This document shows, piece after piece, positions 44,433-57,059 of a stretch of DNA of 64,000 bases (position 1 is the stretch's first letter; every line of letters begins with the position of its first letter). The position numbers and the translations under genes are program-made. Source of the DNA: Isoetes taiwanensis (Eukaryota; Streptophyta; Lycopodiopsida; Isoetales; Isoetaceae); NCBI GenBank assembly GCA_021234155.1, contig JAJEKV010000035.1:2912001-2976000 (forward strand), read 5' to 3'. The notes beneath the pieces are model-generated. The model saw nothing but the letters and a program-made list of their open reading frames with translations. It made no database searches and had not been told where the DNA came from.

Positions 44433-45870
44433 AAATGGTTTTTATCATCCGCAGAGACCAACCGGTCCATGGGATATGATAAAGAAGCACAACAGACGTA
44501 TTATTCCCTACCCCAAAAAGTTTTTGAGGGAAAAACTGTGGCAATAATTATAATAGGAATCCTGATAGACTGTACAAAATATACATCATGAAATATAACA
44601 TGTTAAGTGAGTGTCGGAGGACATAATTGAGCCCTCATATCGATGACCTCTTAAAGATATGATCCCAGCAACTGTACTGAAGCCGTGCTTAATATCACAT
44701 GTAGCGGCTAGTTGGGCTTGATCAACTCAGCGTAGTGTGTTCAATTTGTTCATATGTCGAACAACTCTGAAGAGTGTGACGTTCATCTTCAACACCTCCC
44801 ACTTGACAACACTGACAAAGCCTGTCTTGGCATGGCTCCCCATCCATCTGTCTTCAATTCAGAGATGGTGTGCATTTGTGCGAATTAAGACGATGAGTCT
44901 GTGCCTTTTGATGGGTAAATGTGTACACAAATACCAGTAGACCTTGAGGCATTGCGGCCCCCTTGCCACGATGTAAGCCAGATTGGGGAGACGCGCATTG
45001 ATTATATTGCCCACTTCTGAAAGTAGACAATGTGACGATCAAAGACTGCCCTCTGAAGAGGCAAGAAACCTATCTTCTACAACATGATTTGATATGACAT
45101 CGTGGATTTCACTCCTAGTGCCCATGCCAAGAAGGCTCCCTGCACCTGCTCCAGGTCATTCCAGGTAGTAAGGGGCACCAGAGGGCCCCAGATTTGATCC
45201 CGTATAGAAGGACGAGTTCTCCCAAGATGCTAAATAGGTGCAACTGGTGAACCCAATCACACAACTCTTCTATATGATTGTTGTTCTCCATTGCATACAA
45301 GACTTTCCAACTCGCTGCCACTTGTAACCAGATGGAAGTGTCCCAGTACATTATAGAAGAAAACTCCACTCTCAGATACTTGTAGGTGGGTGTCATCTCC
45401 ATGTTAGAGGCCTTGGCTGACATGAAGATAAGATGAGGACCACCTTAATCTTGGCGAAATTGATGCGCATGTCAGTGGCCTAGTAGAATATGTCCAGGGC
45501 ATCCAGGTGGCATTGCACGTTCTCAAGAGTGTAAGTTAAGAGGTCTAGTGCAATAGTTGACCTCTGTACCCACATTGTCAGCAAACTAGCTTTCTTATTG
45601 ATCAATGTAGAGCCCAAATATTATTAGGGAGAGAGGGCATCTTTGGCGACCCTGATACTGCTGTCAAATAGTTGGCCTCTCGGTTACAAGTGGCCTGAGC
45701 ATGTCTCATATAGCCTGTACACTATATTCTGCAGATCCACAGGGACATTCAGTTGTCGCAATCTTGTCCACAACTTTTCCCGAGGCATAGTTGATCATCA
45801 TATGGGTGGTAAAATGATTAGTCTCTTTATTCATCCAAAAAATGATATTTACCTTCATTTTGCAATAATG
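44433..45870 (-). mobile_element. 5'-truncated LINE with reverse-transcriptase remnant
   Basis: Read on the minus strand from 45,870: LWTRLRQLNVPVDLQNIVYR, then NVQCHLDALD, MRINFAKIKVVLIF, TYKYLRVEFSS and LVLLYGIKSGALW. These follow the palm and thumb order of LINE reverse transcriptases, with several stops and frameshifts. The part past the polymerase has ALGVKSTMSYQIMLQKIGFL and RQALSVLSS / LCQCCQVGGVEDERHTLQSC in alternating frames. The catalytic YADD segment is not readable. The 3' end carries GGTCTCTGCGGATGATAAAAA, as in the other members, but with only a short tail. Confidence 0.65.
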
Positions 45871-47250
45871 GAAGGTAAATAAAGTTTTGAAACTGCTAAG
45901 ATAGATGCATTGGTTACTTCTACTAGCTTATCTATATAAATTTTTCATTTTCGTCTCATTAGCACTCTTAACGAGCACCTCCTCTTTCTTCTAGCATTAT
46001 ATCAATCTCTATCCGTGTTCCTCCTCTTTCTTGTAGTGCCATGTCAATCTTCGTTTTGTGTTTCTTGCCCACATGTTTCTTCTTTGTCTCTTCCACGATG
46101 CATTTTCCACAAACACTTGTTGATGTTGAAACACATGCATCCGTGTTTAGACGAAGCCGTTTCTCACATTTCTGCAATTTTCTCCTTTTTCAAGTTTTAT
46201 TGGGGAGTACTGAGCACCGACTCCAACCGCTTTCTAATTTTTAGAACTATGCAGACCAATCCCTTGTGGGTTGTAGTTGTTTTCGCAAGCCAACTTCCAA
46301 GTGCCAAACCTGTTTGATGTATGAAAATTTTGCTTTGCAAATCAGCTGAAACAAGCCGTGTCGTCTTTGTAGCCTTCAGGAGACGTAATTCCCCGAGTCA
46401 CCCTATGGAGCTATATTGGGTTGCATTTGTGCGATCCGATGAGGCAAGATTGGGACAAGTCCCTTCACATAACCCAATGAATCTGTGGATGGTTAGAGGA
46501 TCATGGTGATATACGCCCGTACCCACCTTAACCCCCCAAACGACAATGAGCCAGGGCGACATCCTAACTCAAGAGGTATCAGACCCATGCTTGTCCCACA
46601 CAGGGTGGCCAACTATAAGCCTAACACTTTATAACGACCCCATTATCCACTCAGTAGGGTCCTACCTCCACATCTCCATCGTCCCCGGTGTCTGGTGTTC
46701 AATCACAATATAGCCACATGGGCTCTATGCACAGGTCGAATCTAATGGGATATATGGGGATTCTAACTAGGATCATCCATAAATCTACTAGCTTTTAGGT
46801 CTCTACCCTTCTCTTCGACAAGCACAAGAGGTGCAAAATTGGGATATCATGCATCCATCTAGTACATCTGAATTGAGAATCAACATAAGATTTAACATCC
46901 ATCTAATCATACAAGGGTTGGTTCCTTGTTAATAATCCATTTAGCTAGCTTTCCTACCTGTTTCCTAGCTTGATCCATTGTCAGGAGCTGTATCCAACCT
47001 TCTGGTTGTAAAGAGTTGTCTTCTCCTTCCTCAATCTTCCCAATCGGTTTGCAGAAAGTGGTAATGACCACATATACTAGTTCCCCCTTGGCCACTCAAT
47101 TTTGGCCTACTGGCATCCCATTAAAGGCATATTTAACAACTTAATTACCATACTAATTTCCCTTAATAATGCTAACATGAATAATTAATATAGCTAGTGA
47201 TTGTTCATGCTGACGCATCACATATTTATACAACTAAACAAAGTGCTAGA
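45870..47250. other. Retroelement-like sequence, possible LTR
   Basis: On the minus strand a purine run AAGGGGGGAGAA (about 47262-47275) abuts TGTTACATTCTAGC, the arrangement of a polypurine tract and LTR start, so 46500-47261 may be an LTR read leftwards. No matching second LTR is present and no pol was found. A 62-codon minus frame at 46907-47095 has no known match. A C/T-rich duplicated stretch lies at about 45975-46045. Confidence 0.3.
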
Positions 47251-47504
47251 ATGTAACATTCTCCCCCCTTGGATGAATAAGGTTAGATGTTTTCTCCTTT
47301 TCTTTCAGAGCGGCAGAGGCCTTTGGATAAGTTGTTAGCCTTTCTCAGACTAGACAAGTGTGGTTGAATTAAAACTGCAAGAAAATAATTTGAGTGGGAC
47401 AAGCAACTTTGTTCAATTTGACAAAATTGTCAAATCCAAGCGTGCTCCTCATGAGAGGCCAAAAATGACCGTACAGTACGCTAGACGTATTTCTACGAAT
47501 ACGT

Positions 47505-47520
47505 ATATGCATATATATAC
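47505..47520 (+). promoter_or_regulatory. CCDC25: TATA-like element of CCDC25
   Basis: GCATATATATACACC lies about 190 bp before the start codon and is followed by a C-rich stretch. Placement would give a 5' leader of roughly 150 bases. No other promoter element was recognised. Confidence 0.45.
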
Positions 47521-47702
47521 ACCCCCCTTGTTGGTCTATGGCAGCCCGTATGAATCGTGAAGTCGTGTAAGAAGCTTCGGCTGCGGCCCTTGGCGGGTGG
47601 CTGCTCTCCGATCATCCTGGCTATGGGGATGCCTTGCTTTTGAGAGCTTATCTCCGCTTCCACTTCCTGTCAGCTTTTTGCTCTTTTCCTGCCTTGGTCA
47701 CC

Positions 47703-49854
47703 ATGGTTTATTACTTCAAAGCCAGACCTGAAGTCGGCGATTACAGCATTTATATGGGTCTGGACAAGCATGAGAATGAGGATCTTATCAAGTATGGTCT
47801 GCCGGAAGATATTTGGTGAGTTTTTCTTGTCTTTGTTTTCCAAGAACGGCGTGGCGTGTGAAGGAAATGTTGTTAATCCTAACATCATTTATTGCTAATT
47901 CAGAATGATTGAAATTTAACATCATTTATAGCTAAGTCAGAAAGATTGAAGTCAACAATTATGTAACATATAATATCATAAATTTGCCCTTTTGTTTTGT
48001 TGATTAGAAAAAGCTGCCTGAAAGCAGTGGTATGGTAAGCTATCTTGTGATCTGTAACAGCAGCCACGTGACCAGGGTCTTCCAACGCATTTTTGATCTA
48101 CCCTAGTGTCAACTTCAGTTTATGGGCATGTCAAATTAAAGCACTTCTTTGGTCTTCATGTTATTAATCTCGTCCTTTGCAGGTTTCACGTCGACAAGCT
48201 ATCTTCAGCTCACGTTTATCTAAGACTGAATAAAGGAGAAACTATTGACAACATCAGCCCCGAACTTTTGGAAGATTGTGCTCAGCTTGTGAAAGCAAAT
48301 TCAATTCAAGGTATTTTTCAAAGTATTAATCATGCAATACCAGTGTATATTGGCTCCAAGTCTGTTAATTTTTCAGTATACGTATGCTATATAAGACATA
48401 GGTGTCCTAGGAACTACTAAAATTAGAGATCCTGTGCGTTTTTTTGAGGGCTATGTTTGTTTTGAATCAACAGCAGCGCAAGTTTTTACCATGTGGCATA
48501 TCAATTGACATCTCTTCTTCATTCTATACCTAAAGCCTTTGATGCAACCTTTTCTTTTTGTATAATGTTATCATATAGAGTTAATATCCGTCCATATATA
48601 GTGATCCTGTGGTTGGCAAACTTGCTCCTTCTTTCTTCTCCTATTATGTGTACCATCTTGGCATATCACTTGACATCTCTTTTTCATTCTGTACCTAAAG
48701 CCTTTCATGCAGCCTTTTCTTTTTGTAATACTTTTATATATAGAGTTAATATCCATCCATGTATAGTGATTGTGTGGTTAACTTGCTCCCTTTTTCTTCT
48801 CTTATCATACGTACTATCTTTTTGTTTCTGTAAGGATAATGGCGATTTTTATAATTCAGGCAATAAACTAAACAACTTGGACGTTGTTTATACACCATGG
48901 TACAACTTGAAGAAGACTTCAGCAATGGATGTTGGACAAGTTGGCTTTCATAATTCTAAACTTGTAGGTTCTCTTATCTGGGTACCATCTTTATTATTAT
49001 CACTATCATAACACTACCTATCTGAAAGCTATGCTGTTTTTACCAACGGAATTTAGTAGAAAGGAAAATCTTTAGGAGACAAATATTTTTCATAAATATT
49101 TTGATGCTGCCAGTATAGGGAGAAAAACTGATGTCAATTGACTTGGCTTATCAACAAAATGCTTAATCTATGAGGTTTCTTCGAAATCTGACTTGTGGGG
49201 GTTCTTTTACTATGACATAACTAGCTTTGAATCTATACAGTGCATAAGTTGGCTTATGCTTGGGTTTGCATCTTCATCTTTGATCCGTTTTTCCTGTGCA
49301 ACTTCGTCTATATATGTATTACAGACTGGACTGCAAAGTGTGAACTTGCACTGGCGTTTGCAGTTTCAATGCAGATAAGTGCCATCCTCATGACAAGGAT
49401 TTTTTATCAGGTAAGAACTGTGAAGGTGGAAAAGCGTATCAACGAGGTAGTAAATAGACTGAACAAAACTAAGGTTGAGAAGACTCCTGATCTGAAGGGT
49501 ACTTTCTTACACTATGGCCTTGCATCATTGAAGTACTATCTTTAGCATTTCGTCTCTTATTTGTATAGCGGAAAGAGAGTTCCATAATGCAGCAGAAAGA
49601 GCAGAAAGGAAAGCTCAAGTCAGAGAAAAGGTTGGCTACTTTTTGTTCCCAAATCTTTATTTTGCTGATACCGCCTAATCTCTTTGTACTTCTGTCAATA
49701 GAAACGGCGTGAAGAACTGGAACGTATTGAAAAGGAAAAACAGGCTGAGCTTAGGAGCTACAAGGGTCTTATGGTTGCTGAAAAGATGACTTCAAACAAA
49801 GATATTTCTGCCAAGGGAAAATCATTACAAGAGCTGGAAGATGACTTTATGTAG
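47703..49854 (+). CDS. CCDC25: CCDC25 / NFACT-R (DUF814) protein, complete six-exon gene
   Basis: Exons 47703-47815, 48183-48310, 48860-48963, 49411-49498, 49569-49630 and 49702-49854 join with GT..AG introns into 648 bp, 215 residues plus TAG. The protein starts [20 protein letters not shown], continues [20 protein letters not shown] through [13 protein letters not shown] and [20 protein letters not shown], then a charged coiled-coil tail, and ends LQELEDDFM. This is the full length and order of the CCDC25/Jlp2 family: an N-terminal NFACT-R domain and a C-terminal coiled coil. The family is conserved in eukaryotes; in animals it has been linked to sensing extracellular DNA, and the plant role is not known to me. 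The start ATG has the CACCATGG context and matches the family N-terminus, so the upstream in-frame ATG at 47634 was rejected. No lesion seen. Best candidate for a working gene here. Confidence 0.95.
48491..48815. repeat. 165-bp tandem duplication in CCDC25 intron 2
   Basis: Two copies of a unit from GGCATATCA.TTGACATCTC to TTCTCCTATTATGTGTACCATCTT-like sequence, at about 48495-48655 and 48659-48815. They differ by point changes and small indels. It accounts for the larger size of this intron. Confidence 0.85.
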
Positions 49855-49859
49855 AATGA

Positions 49860-51690
49860 GGTGTTATTCTTATGAGGATGCTGAAGTTCCAGTTTGGTTT
49901 AAGCTCCAGAAGGTAGCATTCTTCGATTGTTTTTTCGGTTCAAAATGCAACAAGAGCATTTTGAAATCCTGTTCTTAATTGGTAATTCATTATGCACTTC
50001 CACACCCGTAATGAAGTTCTAGGAGATCTTGGGCATGTTTAGACGAGCAAATAAGATTAGGGTGGATTATATTAGACATGTAGGAACAGGATTAGGCATT
50101 GCTGACCAAGATAACATGGAGGACCATCTGGTGCTGTTGTGTTGCATTGCAGTCTACAAAATTATATAACTTTTTACGGATTCTAAGTGTTTGAGGTAGG
50201 AGTTTTTAGCAAACATTGCATGTGACGCGAACAATGGATGTTACTGGTTTTATTTAATACATTCCTATCTTGAGAAAGAGAATTTGCTTTTTGCATCAGT
50301 TTTAAAGTGGTGTAAGCTTGATATTCAATGACACTTGGTGCGTGTTTTGTCCTTAAACCGCAGTCCTTGCAAGTCCTATCGATCTAATCGTTCCCCACCC
50401 TTGGATCAAGCTATGGTTATTTTCCATAGTCATCCGATTATTCGTTTTTGTAGAATATTCCAGTGATCATCATAAATATTTTTTCCAACAAAAGATACTG
50501 TTGCAAATTCTGTTCCGGCATAGCTCTATTTCAAGCTCTATTCCAGCATATCCATATCTCTGTTTTGTTTCGGCATAGCTCTGTTTCAAGCTCTATCCCG
50601 GCATATCCATATCTCTGTTTTGGCATACCCTGTTTTGAACCATGTTTTTCCAGGAATGGGAATGTGCCATTTGCTCCACAAGGCTTGAGAAAAAATCCGC
50701 AAAATACCCTACCCCCTTTGAAAAGGGTGTTCAATCAGGGGATGTCGGAGAAAATTGGTCATGGCTATGGAACTGGAGAAAAAATGAGCTCGAAGCCATT
50801 TGCAGAGGTCGAATGTGGTTGGAAGAAGAATGCAGGGCAGATCTTAAAGATGCAAAAGCTCAGCAAAAAGAAGCATCGCATTCGAGCTGCGCTTGTTTAT
50901 TTTTATAGATTTGGAGCACTTTTCCTGCAAGAGCTTCATATCCTTCCAAAATCATCTTCTTCATTTGGTTGCAAGGATAACTAGGACTTTAAGCTTGAAC
51001 CCAAACATGATGCTAAGGAGTCGAAATCTACCTGGGAATAACACTATTGCATGAAACAAAAAAGAAGCATATACGGAACAACAAACTGGTAACAGTGGAA
51101 GACCAAAAGCTGATAGAACTTTGGTAACAGTGGAAGACCAAAAGCCGATAGAACTCGCTCGGACTGCAGTTTTAGGGAGGTCAACCCTCCCCTCTTGGAA
51201 ATTACGGCAATACCCCTCTCGGCCTCTAGGGTTATTTGTCGTAATCCCCTCAAGGGGAGGGTTTACCCTCTTAAATTGTGAAGGTCAAGGCAAGAATTTT
51301 CTCATACTTCCAAATTGCTTTGATCTTGGCTTCAAATTTAGAAGGTTGAATAGTTCTCAGTTGAATTTTAATGCGCATACTCGTCTGTGTATGCATTATT
51401 CACCACCTCATGCATTGCATTGCATGTAGGTGGCATGGAACAGCCAATTGATAGTGCCATCTCAGCAACTACTAATCAATATCAATATATTTTAGTACAG
51501 TGTGCCCATATTTTCAAACACTGTAGTCTCACATGTGAACATGCTTGAGGAATGCAAAGACTTTGCAACTCTCTAGATTTAAGTCTTTTCAATCACACGT
51601 TTATAAACTTATCCAATATGCGGTTCAGATTATGTCATGTCTGATGCTTCATCGTGTATGAACCCCTTAAATTTTGATTTTATTAAGTGG
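49860..51690. other. CCDC25 downstream region; small tandem repeats
   Basis: Includes a 58-bp duplication at about 50517-50632 (CATAGCTCT.TTTCAAGCTC ... GCATATCCATATCTCTGTTT) and a 37-bp duplication at 51082-51154 (GGTAACAGTGGAAGACCAAA). The 173-codon frame at 50463-50984 spans the first repeat and shows no domain. No gene supported. Confidence 0.5.
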
Positions 51691-51879
51691 ACTAAAGTTT
51701 GATTGCAATTCGTAACCGTCATCACCTCTTGATTAGTGATTTTCGGGGGTTTTACCTTCATCACCCTCGATTACTGATTACTGGGGTTTTCCCTTTGGGT
51801 ATGTGTTGGCCTCTCAGTTTGGTGGTGATTTGGCGGCACTGCCAACAACATTTCCTCTGTTCTATAGCAAAAAACGGAT

Positions 51880-52495
51880 ATTTTCGTCCTTATAGCAGTG
51901 ATGGCGGGCTTGTTGGATTTCTACCTTTCCAAAGAGCGGCTCTGGAGCATTACAACCTCTATTGCCAGAAAGCAGTGAGCTTGGATGACGCTTGCCTTCC
52001 AAACCTCTTCTACACAATGACTCAAGCATGTTGGAAGGAGAGTTGAGCCACCCAGTTTTCCAGATGGAATGTACAGGAGCAGGGGTGCATACAGATGCAT
52101 AACAATGAGGATCACAATCGCTTGAAATAATATTTGGACACATGTTTCCAAACTAAGCTTTGGTACAATAGTGCTTTGGAGTTGATGAAAATATTGCGCT
52201 ACAAAAATTAGATTAACCCTACGCTTACTAAAGGTCCACAGGGCGATTGCCTCCATTCACACAGGAGCACACCACTTCAAATTTGAGATAGGTGAATGGC
52301 CCCCAGAGGAGCGAGAACATAGTGTCTGCGAATGCTGCCAGCTAGGCATTATCGAAGATGAGGACCACACCCTTCAACGATGCCCAGCGTAACTAGACAT
52401 GATATGAGGGGTTGGTTACATCTAACCAACCTCTACATGTGCTGATGACCACACCTGCAGTAGGGTGTATTTTCATTGGACATGTTAAAAAAAAA
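51880..52495 (+). mobile_element. LINE 3' fragment, plus strand, with short poly(A)
   Basis: GGLVGFLPFQRAALEHYNLY and CQKAVSLDDACLPNLFYTMT match the post-polymerase region (..LPLQRAAL..). Later SVCECCQLGIIEDEDHTLQR carries the CxCC..EDE.H cluster. An A9 run at 52486-52494 may mark the 3' end. This ending differs from the simple-repeat tails of the other copies, so it may belong to a related subfamily. Frames are broken by several stops. Confidence 0.6.
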
Positions 52496-53096
52496 GCATG
52501 TCTCAACATCCGTGCTAGAGAAGTGGCGTTCGCCCTTCTGCAGCCCTTCACCAAACACTTCGCTCTTCTCGCACTTCACTCGCTATAGCTATTCCGGGGA
52601 TCGAAAGAATTGGTGGGCATTCAAGATCAATCAGGGATTTTGATTCACGCCAACTTAGCGATCCTGAAAATGTAGATTGATTCAAAACTGGAATTGGTAG
52701 AATTAACAATTTTTTGATGCATAATTGTGTTGCTTGGAGTAGGAAAGCTATGGTTTCTGACTGGAAAAAAGCTTTCCTAGCTTCGTTGACAGAGAATTCA
52801 ATCAAGATGTCGAAGGACTCTATTCTGGCCTCCAAGTTTTTATGCTTCAATTAGAATGCTTTTTCAATTGCTGTTCCACAGTCTTAGAGAATTTTGCTGC
52901 AAACAAAATACTACAAACCCAGACACCAATTTTCATAACATTCCTCATTCTTCTGAAAGAATTCGAACCCAATTCAATTGTTGAAAACAATTGTGTTGTT
53001 GTCGCACTGAAAGATGAATAGTAACTTTCAATTTAGTTGATGCAGAAGGCTTGTGAGATGATGCCGACAATTTCAGAAATATCCTTTGATTTTTAG

Positions 53097-53261
53097 GAAC
53101 ATGTTGATAATGAATTCACACCTTCAAATGCGTATGTTGAGGAAGGTGCTGAAAATACCATGACATCAAATGCTTCTTGTCGAGATGCTGCTAAAGATTT
53201 CATGCATTCAAATGCTTTTGATGGAGATCTTGCTGAGCATTTCTATATTCAATTTGTCTAG
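53097..53261 (+). pseudogene. Possible terminal exon with SNA repeats, unrecognised
   Basis: After a TTTTTAG acceptor the frame EHVDNEFTPSNAYVEEGAEN, TMTSNASCRDAAKDFMHSNA, FDGDLAEHFYIQFV runs to TAG. A 14-20-residue acidic unit with SNA occurs three times. No upstream exon was linked. Could be a decayed plant gene exon. Confidence 0.3.
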
Positions 53262-53459
53262 AACAAGAAGGTTTGTTTTCTCAAACTTTGACAATTGTCT
53301 TTTATTGTAACGAGCTTGGCCCGTTAGCAGACACGTAATTTACATTTTTCCTAATGATAATTATTGAGATTATTCCAATTAGTCATGAGAAATACATCCT
53401 ATATATGAGAAGTTTATACAAAGCTCACATGATAAAAGCAAAGGGCATCAGTTTTTGTG

Positions 53460-53554
53460 AGGGTTTCTGGAAGAAGGCAGAAGGAACAATTTCTGGACAG
53501 TTTGCTGGTCGAAGTTTGGAACATCATATCTCAGCGACCCAAGATCCAATTCAG
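53460..53554 (+). pseudogene. Exon-like stretch, unrecognised
   Basis: EGFWKKAEGTISGQFAGRSL followed by EHHISATQDPIQ ends at a GTAATTTTT donor. It looks like genuine coding sequence, but the family is not known to me. It may belong with the exon at 53097-53261, although that one ends in a stop. Confidence 0.3.
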
Positions 53555-53559
53555 GTAAT

Positions 53560-56500
53560 TTTTAGTTTGCTAAAAAGAATTTTAAGTTATCTTTTTAGAT
53601 TGGACCTGATCAGCCCAAAATTCGTCTGTATGATGGAGTTACATCAGAAATAATGATGATGGATCAGAATTAACTGGGCATGTATCTTCTTCTACAGATT
53701 GGTTCTTGGAGTTAGAAGCCTGTCTTTTGAAGCACAAGTATCTGCAAGGGATTCATACTTGGAAGAATTACTAGATGGATGTTTTCAAGCTTACATGAGG
53801 GGATGTTTTATGGCTCTGTGGATTAGTATTAATTATTTTGTGATTATATGAAAAGACATGGATTGATTGTGAAATTTACAAGGATTAAATTTGTTCTATC
53901 ATACTAGATACACTGGCTTTGGATGCAATTACAAGTTTGTAAAGCTTGAATATGTTAATAAGAGCTATAATATATGCAGGAATTAAGCCCTGCAAGTATC
54001 TGGTGGCAGATGAGTTTGATTGCAAATTATTGTGGATCATTGGTACAGATCTTGAGAACACCCGAAAGTATGCAACGCTCCTACGGAACGGATTTGCATG
54101 TAGAGATCAGATCGATGCTATCTGTTAGAAGATTCTAGTTGGGAATGGAACCAAAAGATGGAAGGAGATCAAGAATTATCCGCAAGAGTATGGCAGAATT
54201 TGGAGCTGGACTAAGCTAGTTTGGCTGGGGTTTGAATCAGCTAGAAGCTGCCGAAATTGGCTAGAGATGGCCAAAATCATGCCTAGAAGGGTCAAAATTG
54301 ACCAGGAATAGCTAAGAGAATAATAGAAGGGATTATTGAGGCAGCGGCCTTGTGTATAGCAAAGGTTCTTGTGAGACAGAATTGAGGGAATAATTATTGA
54401 AGAAGACTTGAAGTTGTAAAGAACTTATGATTAATTAAAGAGTAAACGATGGGGTGAAAAGCATGGGTATTGAGTAACAATGAATGTCCCTATGAAGTTA
54501 CCTCAAAGAAGCACCTAGTTCGATAGATTGGTCTTTGCCATTGGCCAGCGGAAGATATTGAGTTTATGGAAACTCAAAAGTTGTGATCCGACTACGCTAA
54601 ACTAACGAGTTAAGGCTAAGGAGATATTGAACAAATTAAATGGCATAGTAATATAGCTACTAGAATTATTACTTTGAGATTAAGATGTGATCTGAATGAA
54701 GGGGGAGAATTATGACTTACCATGATCCAAATGTCGAGCCCTTTGAGAATCAAGGCATATTAGGCTAGAGATAGCCTTCATGAAGCTTGTGGATTTTTGT
54801 GACTATGATAATGAGGCATGTAAGGACTAAATAAATCCCTTACGTAAGGAATGGAATTCATTCTTAAGATGAACAATTATATATTGAAGGAAATTGTCTT
54901 GTATATTAACTGCAAAATGCCAATTCTCCTTGAGAAGGAGAGCCTGAGAACCTTATAGGGGTTTTTGAGCATGGTCATGCATGGACCCCAAGGTGGCTAA
55001 TAAGAATAATACATAAGCTAAGGAATGGATATCTCTATAGAACGTAACATTAGTATAGTTAATGGGATTAATGGATAAATTATCCAACTGAGCCGTGTTC
55101 GGTATATATGCATGGGAAATGCATGTGAATTGTGACTTTGGATTCTTGGAACATGATGATAAATATAGTTGAAATTATGACACATGGGACATGTGCTAAG
55201 TTATTGGTTGATGTATGAGTCCTCTAGGAATAGAATCCATTTGCAGTGGCTAGGACTCATGGTTGTTCTTGTTTCTGACATCGGGCATCGTCACCCCGGC
55301 GAGGGTGCTTCGTCGTGCTACATAGTTTGGAAGTGGTCCCCGAGTGCTGGATGCAGGCTAGGAGGGTGTGTACACATGATGCTTACCCTGCCCGTATTTG
55401 TTGCAGGGCCTCATCATTCCGGGTGGCCGTGTGAATTGGAGTTGCACTGTATACTTATAGATACCTCACGGTTATTTCATGGTTTCTCATGGTCTTGTAG
55501 TTATCTTATAATTATTGCAAGGTTATGGCATGTGCATGTACAATGTATTTGAATGACTTGAGGATGTTCAGGTGTTTCTCATAACGTGGGTTTTTTATTA
55601 TCATTGCTCATGTTATGTGCTAACGTTACATTGCTAGATTCTAGCTTAGAGGGATTCTCAAGCGAGGTATCTAAGTCTAAGAATAGTTCATGTGATTATT
55701 ACATCATACATTTCTGGTTGATTATGCCAACATTTTTCTAAATGCCTTCAAATCCTCACTTAGTCTTTATAACTAACCCCATGGTGTAAGCAGATAGATA
55801 TGATGCGTGAAGGATCATTGCACAATTGAGAGCTTGAATGGAGTTAAAGACCTGAGATCTTTGTGAGCCTTTAGCAAGGCCTTGTGGGTACTTAATAAAC
55901 TTGATACTGTGGATTATTAGAGCGTGAAGTATTTTCATTATAGAGTGTGAAGCTTTTTCATTGTATACATGATATTATACTCTTTGAGAGTAGTGCTAAT
56001 ACGTGTTTATTTGTACTATTGAGATTAAAGATTCAATTCTTTACCTTGAGTTTCAGCTTAAGAGTGCTTTTGCATTGTATTACTCAATTCATGCATACCA
56101 ATTTGACAGTGTTAATGCAAGTTCTCTTTCTTATCATCTATTTGGGGCTCTTCAGTAGCATACCCTACCCATGTCGGACACATTATATCATCAGGGCGTG
56201 CCACTATAAACATACCCTTCTTCAAATCTTTGAATGGATTGAATTCCGGTACATGTTTATCCTTTCATGGACCAATGTTCCTCATGGTGATGGCTTGATG
56301 CTTTGTGGTACATGACGAGCCATTCTCAAACTAAAAAACTAGAGGCCCAGTGTGCTCGATCAACCTCTCATCATCATCAAAGAAGTGTACATGTTTATTG
56401 AAAGATATAAAAGATATGAAATCACATACCTATACAAATGAATCTTTCAGTTGCAAGAGAAATTTCACTGTTAGAACTTCATGGATGTTTCGTCAATTAG

Positions 56501-56930
56501 GCAGATGGAACCCTTGGGTATCGAACAAATTATAGTGTTCAATCCTAGAAATTCGTCACAGAGTGTAACATCCCAGTCTGTAAAGAATAAACCCTTCCCT
56601 GAAGGTATCATTCAAGGTATACTTGGTTAATGGTATTGTCCCATTACATCTTCTACCCGCCTTCCTTTGGAGTTCGAAGGTGCTGGCTCAATGTCAATCT
56701 AATGCACAACATCATGGTTCCAGAGTCCTTATCCTCCCCTAGAGTGTCTGCACTCTCCATGGGCAACAAACCCTTTGCCAACCAGACGTTTGCCTTTGAA
56801 TTTAAGGAACCCTTTGGTTATGGATCTTCAATCCTAGAAACTGGTCACACGGGGCAAAAAATATATCATTACAAATTGGGCAATCGCCTTATTTCCAAGC
56901 ACAAAACACATGAAAATCATATTAAAACTT
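53560..56930. other. Diffuse repeat-like sequence, no gene supported
   Basis: Contains a TGTAACATCCCAGTCTG sequence at about 56568 that resembles the terminus of some plant LTRs, and a GC-richer patch near 55270-55440. No open frame with a domain, no polymerase motif and no RNA gene were found. Confidence 0.4.
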
Positions 56931-56942
56931 GCTGAAAATGTC

Positions 56943-56943
56943 G

Positions 56944-56975
<32 letters not shown>

Positions 56976-57048
56976 AGGGAGAGGGAGAGGGAGAGGGGAG
57001 GAGAGAGGGGGGGAGGGGGAGGGGGGAGGGGAGGGAGGGAGGGAGAGG
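56943..57048 (+). repeat. 106-nt pure purine tract, (GA)n to (GGGAGA)n
   Basis: Every base from 56943 to 57048 is G or A on the plus strand, grading from GA dinucleotides to GGGAGA and then G-rich units. Such mirror-rich tracts can form triplex (H-DNA) structures. Confidence 0.95.
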
Positions 57049-57059
57049 TTGGCCCTCAA

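Noticed and set aside
47634-47702. An earlier in-frame ATG for CCDC25, adding 23 residues
   Set aside because: The family begins at [10 protein letters not shown], and the ATG at 47703 has the better context. The extension looks like leader sequence.
50463-50984. A 173-codon plus-strand frame downstream of CCDC25
   Set aside because: It runs through a local 58-bp duplication and shows no domain, signal peptide or splice support.
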